In this document: in pieces, positions 8,983 to 14,912 of the stretch
Layout: every line of letters begins with the position of its first letter
Position numbering within the stretch: position 1 is the stretch's first letter
Assembly (NCBI GenBank): GCA_016285355.1
Contig: JAEEQP010000023.1
Coordinates: 1-61,059 of the forward strand
Direction of reading: 5' to 3'
DNA length: 61,059 nt
DNA from: Bacteroidales bacterium
GTDB lineage: Bacteria > Bacteroidota > Bacteroidia > Bacteroidales > F082
Made by a program: the position numbers and the translations under genes
The notes under the pieces: model-generated
The model's input: only the letters and a program-made list of their open reading frames with translations
What the model was told of the DNA's origin: nothing
The model's database searches: none

Positions 8983-10080
8983 ATGAAAAAGGTAAATCTA
9001 TTCCTGCTTGGTGTCATCGCTGCTTTGTTGTTCTCCTGCAAGCCTGACCCGACTCCGACGCCTGTCAATCCTAACGATTCCGTACCGTCAGTCGAGCTCA
9101 AGGGCGTTTTCGTGCTCAACGAAGGCAATTACCAGTTCTCGAACGCTTCGCTGTCGTTCTACAACCCCGAGACAGACACGGTGGTCAACAATCTGTTTTA
9201 CAAGGCCAATAATGCCCCAATCGGCGACGTGGCCGAGAGCATGGCATTGGTCGACGGCAAGCTGTATATCGTTGTCAACAATAGCAACCTTATTTATAAA
9301 GTGGATGCCAATACTTTGAAATGCGACCTGACACAGCCTTTCAAACTTGGTGATTTCTATTCGCCCCGCGAGATGTATTTCTTCAGCCCTGAGAAGGCAT
9401 ACGTCACGGACCTTATCGGCATGGGCATTTGGATTGTCAATCCGCAGAATATGACACACACAGGCTTCATTGAGACAGGTAAGACTACCGAGAAAATGGT
9501 GCCTGTGGGCAACGAACTGTATGTGAGCAACTGGTCACTTTATTACATTGATCCCAGCTCGCACGACAGCTACAACACTGTCCAGGTCATTGATATGAAC
9601 AACGATGTCAAGGTAGCCGAAATCGAGGTGGGGAAGGAGCCTAACACGATGGCAGTCGACAAGAACGGGCATGTGTGGGTGCTTTGCGAAGGCCGCTCAT
9701 GGGACGTGGGTTATGGTGAGAATCCCTCTTTGTGGGAAATTGATCCGATGCTCAAAACCGCCCAAAAACGTTATGAGTTTGATGGCACGGCCTCGGTGTT
9801 GAGGGCCAATCGCACAGGCGACCAGCTCTATATGATTTACAATAATGTGGTGCGTCGCTTCGACATCGCCACGAAGACCTTGTCTGAGACTTTTAGCATC
9901 GCCGCTGAAACCTCTGGTTTGTTCTATAACATGGCTGTTGACCCGAAGTCGGGCGAAATCTATGTGACCGATGCCAAGAACTACATGATGAACGGCACGG
10001 TGTATCGTTATACTGAAGACGGCCTGCTGCTCAGTTCGTTCGAGGCAGGTGTCATTCCCAGTGCAATGTTGTTTAAATAA
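8983..10080 (+). CDS. BtuG-like surface beta-propeller lipoprotein (cobalamin capture)
   Basis: Start at 8983, where a lipoprotein signal follows (KKVNLFLLGVIAALLFSC, lipid on Cys 18) with an acidic/proline-rich linker KPDPTPTPVNP. The remaining 345 residues are YncE/DUF5074-like propeller blades (VFVLNEGNYQFSNASLSFY, AESMALVDGKLYIVVNN, EPNTMAVDKNGHVWVL, GEIYVTDAKNY). Bacteroides BtuG is a seven-bladed propeller lipoprotein that binds cobalamin on the cell surface and hands it to BtuB. The fold, lipidation and B12-riboswitch operon all agree. No BtuB is next to it, so the partner must lie elsewhere. Confidence 0.7.
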   Translation: MKKVNLFLLGVIAALLFSCKPDPTPTPVNPNDSVPSVELKGVFVLNEGNYQFSNASLSFYNPETDTVVNNLFYKANNAPIGDVAESMALVDGKLYIVVNNSNLIYKVDANTLKCDLTQPFKLGDFYSPREMYFFSPEKAYVTDLIGMGIWIVNPQNMTHTGFIETGKTTEKMVPVGNELYVSNWSLYYIDPSSHDSYNTVQVIDMNNDVKVAEIEVGKEPNTMAVDKNGHVWVLCEGRSWDVGYGENPSLWEIDPMLKTAQKRYEFDGTASVLRANRTGDQLYMIYNNVVRRFDIATKTLSETFSIAAETSGLFYNMAVDPKSGEIYVTDAKNYMMNGTVYRYTEDGLLLSSFEAGVIPSAMLFK

Positions 10081-10094
10081 TTGATATTCTTTGA

Positions 10095-10153
10095 GGGGAT
10101 TACAAATCCCCAACTCAGTTTGGGCGGATTGCAAATCCGCCCAAACTTTTTGT
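10095..10153. repeat. Palindromic direct repeat, left border of EcoRI cassette
   Basis: Two palindromes: GGGGATTACAAATCCCC (10095-10111) and GGGCGGATTGCAAATCCGCCC (within 10118-10146), followed by AAACTTTTTGTG. A copy in the same orientation lies at 12272-12332, on the other side of the restriction-modification genes. Confidence 0.8.
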
Positions 10154-10195
10154 GTCGAATTTTATACAAACCTTTTCGTATAGCGAAAAAAGATG

Positions 10196-10203
10196 TAATT
10201 TTG
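10196..10203 (+). promoter_or_regulatory. Promoter -7 box for the restriction gene
   Basis: TAATTTTG, 16 bases before the ATG at 10220, fits the Bacteroidetes -7 consensus. This suggests the R-M genes have their own promoter rather than relying on the B12 riboswitch. Confidence 0.5.
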
Positions 10204-10219
10204 CCGAAATGTTACTAAG

Positions 10220-11053
10220 ATGGCGAAAAAGAATCAATCGAAACGGTTAACGGCACAGCATAAAGAGAGTCATGGTGTTATTGGCATATTTGGAGAAGAG
10301 GCCAAGTTGCATAATATGACTGTGGGAGAAATATCCCATCATATCATTAAACAACTGGAAGAAGATTATCCGCAACTTGTTTTTCGATACAGATTAAGTA
10401 TCGAGAAGAAAGAAATTAACGAGGCCCTCAAAAAGATTGATCCTGAATTGGGACAAACGCTTTTTGTTGAAAATGCAAGTATTATTCCTGATGGTGGAAT
10501 AATTGAGGTTAAGGACGACAACGATAATTGGAGAGTTGTCTTAGTGTCTGAGGCAAAACACCAAGGGAAGGACATCGAGAATATCAAAAAAGGAGAACTT
10601 GTTGGTGAAAACAAAAACCAAGACCTTATGTTGGCTGGCAATGCCATTGAGCGGTCGCATAAGAACATTTCTGAAATTGCCAATTTTATGTTGGCAGAAT
10701 CGCATTTTCCCTACGTTATTTTTCTTGAAGGCTCAAATTTTTTGACCGAAACCATACAAGTCAAAAGACCCGATGGAAGAGTCGTTACACTTGAATATAA
10801 CTCAAGTACGCTCAATCGGTTGGATAGATTGACGGCGGCAAATTATGGAATGCCAATCAATACCAACCTGTGTAAGAACAAGTTCGTGAAGCATGGTGAC
10901 AAGACTATTATGCTTCAGGCGGCTTCAATTTATACACAAGGCAATGGCGAAAGTTGGGATACGAAAAAGATGTTCGACATTATGTTGGAGATTTCAAAAA
11001 CATCTCTTCAAATACTGGGCAGTGATTTGTTCAAACAATTGACAAAAAAGTAA
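10220..11053 (+). CDS. ecoRIR: EcoRI-family type II restriction endonuclease
   Basis: 277 residues, the same length as the EcoRI I know, with matching blocks throughout: NRLT/KRLTxQHK, EINEALKKIDP, AEAKHQGKD-type core, NAIERSHKNISEIANFML, LNRLDRLTAANYGMPIN. The catalytic set is intact at identical numbering: Asp91 (PDGG), Glu111 and Lys113 (SEAKHQGKD). DNA-contact residues Asn141, Ala142, Arg145, Arg200 and Arg203 are also kept. It should cut GAATTC as a homodimer. Differences near the recognition helix are Leu138 and Thr197. The methyltransferase follows 4 bases after the stop, the same order as in the plasmid EcoRI system. AT-rich codon use contrasts with the B12 genes on both sides, consistent with acquisition. 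Confidence 0.95.
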   Translation: MAKKNQSKRLTAQHKESHGVIGIFGEEAKLHNMTVGEISHHIIKQLEEDYPQLVFRYRLSIEKKEINEALKKIDPELGQTLFVENASIIPDGGIIEVKDDNDNWRVVLVSEAKHQGKDIENIKKGELVGENKNQDLMLAGNAIERSHKNISEIANFMLAESHFPYVIFLEGSNFLTETIQVKRPDGRVVTLEYNSSTLNRLDRLTAANYGMPINTNLCKNKFVKHGDKTIMLQAASIYTQGNGESWDTKKMFDIMLEISKTSLQILGSDLFKQLTKK

Positions 11054-11057
11054 GATT

Positions 11058-12044
11058 ATGGCACGGCAGGCGACAAATCAATTGCTTCAAAAAGCAAAGA
11101 AATCAAAAAGTGATGAGTTTTACACCCAGCTTTGCGACATCGAACGCGAATTGCAATACTACCAAGATTGTTTTGTTGATAAAGTGGTTTATTGCAATTG
11201 CGACGACCCTCGCACAAGTAATTTTTTTAAATATTTTGTGATAAACTTTCACAAATTAGGACTGAGAAAATTGATTGCCTCGTGCTATAAAGAGGATACA
11301 TGGGATTTGTTTAGTAGTCAGGAATCGGAAAAGGGATTCTATTGTGAATATTGTGGGGAAGGTGGCAATTGTTTCAATCCGAACAATGTTGAAATCAGTT
11401 ATTTCAAAGGTGATGGAGATTTTAGAAGCCGTGAGTGCATCGAACTGTTGAAACAGTCTGATATTGTGGTAACCAACCCTCCGTTTTCATTGTTCAGAGA
11501 ATTCGTGGCCCAAGTCATGAAATATGACAAGCAGTTTTTAATTATTGGCAATGTGAATGCCATTACCTACAAAGAAATATTCGATTTGATTCAGAAAAAC
11601 AAAGTTTGGCTGGGTGTTAATTTGGGTCGAGGAATTTCTGGCTTTATTGTACCTGATCACTATGATTTGTATGGTACAGAGGTAAGTGTAAATACCAAAG
11701 GCCAGACTATTATTGCTACAAATAATTGTCTTTGGCTCACTAATTTGGAACTGCAACAACGTAATGAGGAACTTGATTTGTCAAAGGAATATGCTGGCAA
11801 TGAGAACGATTATCCAAAGTATGACAACTGCGATGGTATAAATGTTGATAAAACCCAAGATATTCCAAGGGATTACGATGGCTTAATGGGAGTCCCAATT
11901 ACATTTCTTCACAAGTACAATCCTAACCAATTTGAAATCGTCAAATTCCGAAAAGGCGACGACGGAAAGGATTTGAGTGTCAATGGTAAATGTCCGTATT
12001 TCAGGATTTTGATAAAGAATCGGAGAGTAAATGCTGTAAGTTAA
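11058..12044 (+). CDS. ecoRIM: EcoRI-family adenine-N6 DNA methyltransferase
   Basis: 328 residues, close to the 326 of M.EcoRI. It starts ARQATNQLLQKAKKSKSDEF and contains VVYCNCDDPR, NFFKYF and the catalytic N6-adenine motif NPPF in VVTNPPFSLFREF (about residue 138). Further on it has GRGISGFIVPDHY, PNNCLWLTNL-like ATNNCLWLTNLE, YPKYDN and GVPITFLHKYNP. It should methylate the inner adenine of GAATTC and protect the chromosome from the adjacent endonuclease. The gene lies 4 bases downstream of the endonuclease and shares its AT-rich composition. It appears complete. Confidence 0.95.
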   Translation: MARQATNQLLQKAKKSKSDEFYTQLCDIERELQYYQDCFVDKVVYCNCDDPRTSNFFKYFVINFHKLGLRKLIASCYKEDTWDLFSSQESEKGFYCEYCGEGGNCFNPNNVEISYFKGDGDFRSRECIELLKQSDIVVTNPPFSLFREFVAQVMKYDKQFLIIGNVNAITYKEIFDLIQKNKVWLGVNLGRGISGFIVPDHYDLYGTEVSVNTKGQTIIATNNCLWLTNLELQQRNEELDLSKEYAGNENDYPKYDNCDGINVDKTQDIPRDYDGLMGVPITFLHKYNPNQFEIVKFRKGDDGKDLSVNGKCPYFRILIKNRRVNAVS

Positions 12045-12063
12045 AAATTAATATATTTATCCA

Positions 12064-12228
12064 ATGAAAAAGACCTGTCCCCGCTGCGGAAAAGAATTTG
12101 AATGCGTGCATTCCATCGACTGCTGGTGCGTGAAAGTGAAACTCACTGACGCCACAAAAGCCTATCTGAAAGAACATTATAGCGATTGCCTGTGCAAAGA
12201 GTGTTTGGAGGAAATCAATGGGAAGTAA
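12064..12228 (+). CDS. Small cysteine-rich CWC-type zinc-ribbon protein
   Basis: 54 residues: KKTCPRCGKEFEC, then SIDCWCVKVKLT, then DCLCKECLEEINGK. The paired CPxCG, CWC and CxC..C motifs match the small Cysteine-rich CWC family, which probably binds a metal. Base composition is closer to the B12 genes than to the R-M genes. It may therefore belong to the resident operon with the BtuF-like gene rather than to the acquired cassette. Function is unknown. Confidence 0.7.
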   Translation: MKKTCPRCGKEFECVHSIDCWCVKVKLTDATKAYLKEHYSDCLCKECLEEINGK

Positions 12229-13447
12229 TCGCAATAGTTCATTCGGATTTGAAATCCGAATGTTTCGAAATGGGGATTTGAAATCCCCTGGTTCTGGACG
12301 GTCGGATTGCAAATCCGCCCGAACCTTCTTGTGGAGTTTATTCTTTTTGTTTTTTGTCGCCTGTGCGCCAAAAGCTAAGACTGATGTCAAAGAGGCAAAC
12401 CATGGCGATAACCACATGCGTTATGCCCGAAATATCATGGTGTATGAAAAGGATTACGGCTATCGGGCGGAGGTGATTTGTCCGTGGGATACTACGCTTT
12501 CTTTGGGTTCGTTTGCCTTCGTCAAGGACACGACAAAGGCTATCGACTCGGATGTGAAAGGCGTTTTGAATGTTCCTGTCAACTCGGTGATTTCGTTCTC
12601 GGCCACGCAATGGTCGGTCTTTCTGCGTTTAGGTGAAATCGACCGCGTGAAAGGCATCCTTGAAGGCCGTTTCGTGACCGACTCGACCATGCGTTCGCTT
12701 TTGGCTCAGCAAAAGGTTTACGACATTGGCACGGAGGCCGCCGCCGATATTGAGCGAATGATACAGTTGCAGCCTGATGTCTTGTTGTATTCGCCTTATT
12801 TTGATGGTAACCAGGGAGGGCTGAATGTCACAGGAGCCGTGCTGTTTCCTTTTGCCGACTATATGGAAAACACGCCTTTGGGCCGTGCCGAGTGGATTCG
12901 CGTCATAGGTATGCTGATAGGCTGCGAAGACAAGGCCGACGCTTGGTTTGAGGACATCGAACGACGCTATAACGCCCTTTCAACGCTATGTGCTGAGGTG
13001 GAGCATCGTCCAACGGTGTTCTCTGATTTGGCATTTAATGGACAATGGTACGTGGCAGGAGGCCGCAGCTATATTGCCAAACTCTTCGCCGATGCTGGTG
13101 CTGATTACATCTGGAAGGACAACCCATCAACGGCCAGCGTACCGATGGATGCCGAGAGTATTTTGGCCAAGGCGCAACACGCTGATTTTTGGCGCGTCAT
13201 CAACTCTGCTCCTTTTCCCATGACATACGCGTCTTTAGGCAAGGAAAGCCCTGTTTATCCGCTTTTCGATGCTTTCAAAAACCACAAAATCATCGTCTGC
13301 GATATTCTCCAAACAGGCTATTTCGAGCAGTCGCAGTGCGAGCCCGACCTGCTTTTGGCCGACTTCATCCATTTCTTCCATCCCGAACTTTTGACAGGGG
13401 AATGGGAGGACTATCAGCCCAAGTATTATCACATGATGGGCGAATAA
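12218..13447 (+). CDS. BtuF-like periplasmic/lipoprotein metal-chelate or cobalamin binding protein
   Basis: About 380-410 residues depending on the start. A lipoprotein signal (LWSLFFLFFVAC, then APKAK) is followed by a type III substrate-binding fold: LGSFAFVKDTT, VNVPVNSVISFS-like, DIGTEAAADIERMIQLQPDVLLY, GRAEWIRVIGMLIGCEDKADAWF, YVAGGRSYIAKLFADAGADYIW. These fit BtuF/FhuD-type receptors for cobalamin or ferric chelates. The region before the signal peptide is encoded by a palindromic repeat, so the true start is unclear: ATG 12218 overlaps the CWC gene, ATG 12260 lies in the repeat, and TTG 12329 is a third option. No permease or ATPase gene is adjacent. Confidence 0.7.
   Translation: MGSNRNSSFGFEIRMFRNGDLKSPGSGRSDCKSARTFLWSLFFLFFVACAPKAKTDVKEANHGDNHMRYARNIMVYEKDYGYRAEVICPWDTTLSLGSFAFVKDTTKAIDSDVKGVLNVPVNSVISFSATQWSVFLRLGEIDRVKGILEGRFVTDSTMRSLLAQQKVYDIGTEAAADIERMIQLQPDVLLYSPYFDGNQGGLNVTGAVLFPFADYMENTPLGRAEWIRVIGMLIGCEDKADAWFEDIERRYNALSTLCAEVEHRPTVFSDLAFNGQWYVAGGRSYIAKLFADAGADYIWKDNPSTASVPMDAESILAKAQHADFWRVINSAPFPMTYASLGKESPVYPLFDAFKNHKIIVCDILQTGYFEQSQCEPDLLLADFIHFFHPELLTGEWEDYQPKYYHMMGE
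12242..12332. repeat. Palindromic repeat, right border of EcoRI cassette
   Basis: Three palindromes: TTCGGATTTGAAATCCGAA (12242-12260), GGGGATTTGAAATCCCC (12272-12288) and CGGATTGCAAATCCG within 12301-12324, followed by CTTCTTGTGG. The last two repeat the order, orientation and spacing of 10095-10153. The element also forms the start region of the BtuF-like gene. Confidence 0.8.
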
Positions 13448-13478
13448 TCTTGCTAAAAAATGAGATTTGTCTGATTTT

Positions 13479-13511
13479 TTTGGCAGTGTGTCCGAAAAAA
13501 TCCTATTTTTG
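13479..13511 (+). promoter_or_regulatory. Bacteroidetes-type promoter
   Basis: TTTG at 13479-13482 and TATTTTTG at 13504-13511 with 21-base spacing, upstream of the gene at 13586. Confidence 0.55.
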
Positions 13512-13585
13512 CCCTGCAAATGGTGTGGAATAACTACACGAAATGCGGTTAACGTATTGATAATCAGAAAAAAATAAATAGAATT

Positions 13586-14254
13586 ATGCGTAAACATGTT
13601 TTGAAACTGATGATGACGGCTTTTCTGATGGCATTGGTTGTGCCATGTGTGAATGCTCAGGATTCAAAGAAGGATGATAAAAAGGATGATAAAAAAGTTC
13701 GAATCGAAATCGGATACATCCTTTGCGAAGGCGACACTGTGGTCACTCCTGAAGCATACGACACTTTAGATATTGTCGCCATCGGTGTGGTGTTTGATGT
13801 GGACGATTCAAACGAGCACGGTTGGGCTGTGTCCTTGGAGGATGCAGGTCTCTTCACTTGGGGAGGATACGGTGAGGACACCGATTTGGAAAACTACACT
13901 CGTAGAGGTTCCGCCGCTGATGATCTCGACGGCAAAAAAAACACCCAAACCATACTTGAATTAGATGATTTCTATCCGGCCTTTAGTGCTGTTGATTTCG
14001 ACAATGGTTGGTATCTGCCTGCCGCAGGTCAGCTGAAGCGCCTCTACAAGAATCTCAAGGACGTGAATTCTACTCTTGAAGAAATGGGCGCGGAGCTTGT
14101 CAAACCGATAGGCGTGACTTATTGGTCTTCAACTGAGTATTCGGACATTGACGCATGGTATTTGACCACCATTGGCGGACTTGAATATTCCTCGGACGGC
14201 TATAACGACCATAAAGATGGATACCGTCTTGTTCGTAGCATTAGGGATTTTTGA
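13586..14254 (+). CDS. Secreted Lcl/DUF1566-like domain protein
   Basis: 222 residues with a signal peptide (LMMTAFLMALVVPCVNA) followed by a lysine/aspartate run (KKDDKKDDKK). The C-terminal two thirds resembles the DUF1566/Lcl C-terminal fold: VSLEDAGLFTWG, then NGWYLPAAGQLKRLY, TYWSSTEYSDIDAWYL and DGYRLVRSIRDF. Such domains are common in secreted proteins and are sometimes collagen-like adhesins' heads; catalytic activity is not known. Monocistronic, with its own promoter. Confidence 0.7.
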   Translation: MRKHVLKLMMTAFLMALVVPCVNAQDSKKDDKKDDKKVRIEIGYILCEGDTVVTPEAYDTLDIVAIGVVFDVDDSNEHGWAVSLEDAGLFTWGGYGEDTDLENYTRRGSAADDLDGKKNTQTILELDDFYPAFSAVDFDNGWYLPAAGQLKRLYKNLKDVNSTLEEMGAELVKPIGVTYWSSTEYSDIDAWYLTTIGGLEYSSDGYNDHKDGYRLVRSIRDF

Positions 14255-14473
14255 TACAATTGACATAGCAGTAATTGCGAGGAGGGTGGCTAAAAAATAG
14301 TCATCCGCTATGGTAAACGCACTAAAATTTTGGAAGATTAGTGTGTTATGAATAGATTTCGAAAAGTTATCAACATAACGTGTTCTGCTCCAGTTTATTG
14401 CGAATTGTTTTGTAAATTTGCCAAAGATTCAAAGGAAGAAGGACATGGTTGTTATGGGTGAGACTTTCATGAG

Positions 14474-14555
14474 CTAATAGACATTTTGGGCCATGAAATT
14501 CTCTGGATTGCCAGAAAACAATTATCATTGCGGAAAATATCAATGATATGGTAAA
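14474..14555. repeat. 80-bp segment shared with 55014-55093
   Basis: CTAATAGACATTTT, CTGGATTGCCAGAAA, TTATCATTGCGGA, AATATCA and TGATATGGTAAA occur in the same order at 55014-55093. Both copies sit beside broken transposase genes, so this is probably an end of a decayed insertion sequence. Confidence 0.7.
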
Positions 14556-14723
14556 TTGATAACGGCATAGAGGATGATGACCAGATGCTGCCATGCGTCG
14601 AAGTGCTTGACGTAACTCTCGCCCCCATTCTCGCGGCTGATTCAGAGGATTTTCTGCTTGTCCAGCAAACTTAACAAGCTGTCCATACATCGGCTGTCCG
14701 ATAAAATGCGTACTTTTGTTCAT
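14548..14723 (-). pseudogene. IS4-family (DUF4372) transposase N-terminal relic
   Basis: Reading from ATG 14723 on the minus strand gives MNKSTHFIGQPMYGQLVKF, the usual start of DUF4372/IS4-type Bacteroidetes transposases. After about 27 codons a frameshift is needed to continue as ISRENGGESYVKHFDAWQHL and then VIILYAVI. The homology then stops. The open 126-codon frame spanning this region is therefore not a real gene. The rest of the transposase is gone. Confidence 0.8.
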
Positions 14724-14759
14724 CGTTACATAGATTTGTAGCAGAAACAAATAACGATA

Positions 14760-14797
14760 AAGGCTGAACTCCTCTCACGGAATTCAGCCTGTTTTTG
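14760..14797. terminator. Terminator-like hairpin
   Basis: GGCTGAA / TTCAGCC stem followed by GTTTTTG. It lies between the transposase relic and the outer-membrane protein gene. The loop side contains a GAATTC site. Confidence 0.5.
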
Positions 14798-14847
14798 TGC
14801 CACTAAAATTTTTTAGCGAGCTCATAAGATGGGAAAAAGTATAGTTT

Positions 14848-14881
14848 TTTGCGACAAATCCACCTACATTTTTTATTTTTG
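14848..14881 (+). promoter_or_regulatory. Bacteroidetes-type promoter for the TonB-type barrel gene
   Basis: TTTG at 14848-14851 and TATTTTTG at 14874-14881 with 22-base spacing, 31 bases before the ATG at 14913. Confidence 0.6.
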
Positions 14882-14912
14882 CAAGCTGTTTTAATATTTT
14901 AATCATTAAAAA

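Noticed and set aside
14370..14750. A 126-codon minus-strand open frame as a gene
   Set aside because: It only contains the first codons of an IS4-type transposase; the homology continues in another frame and then ends, so it is a relic.
14760..14797. Short hairpin as a small RNA or attenuator
   Set aside because: Only one simple stem with a T run; nothing beyond a terminator or IS end is supported.
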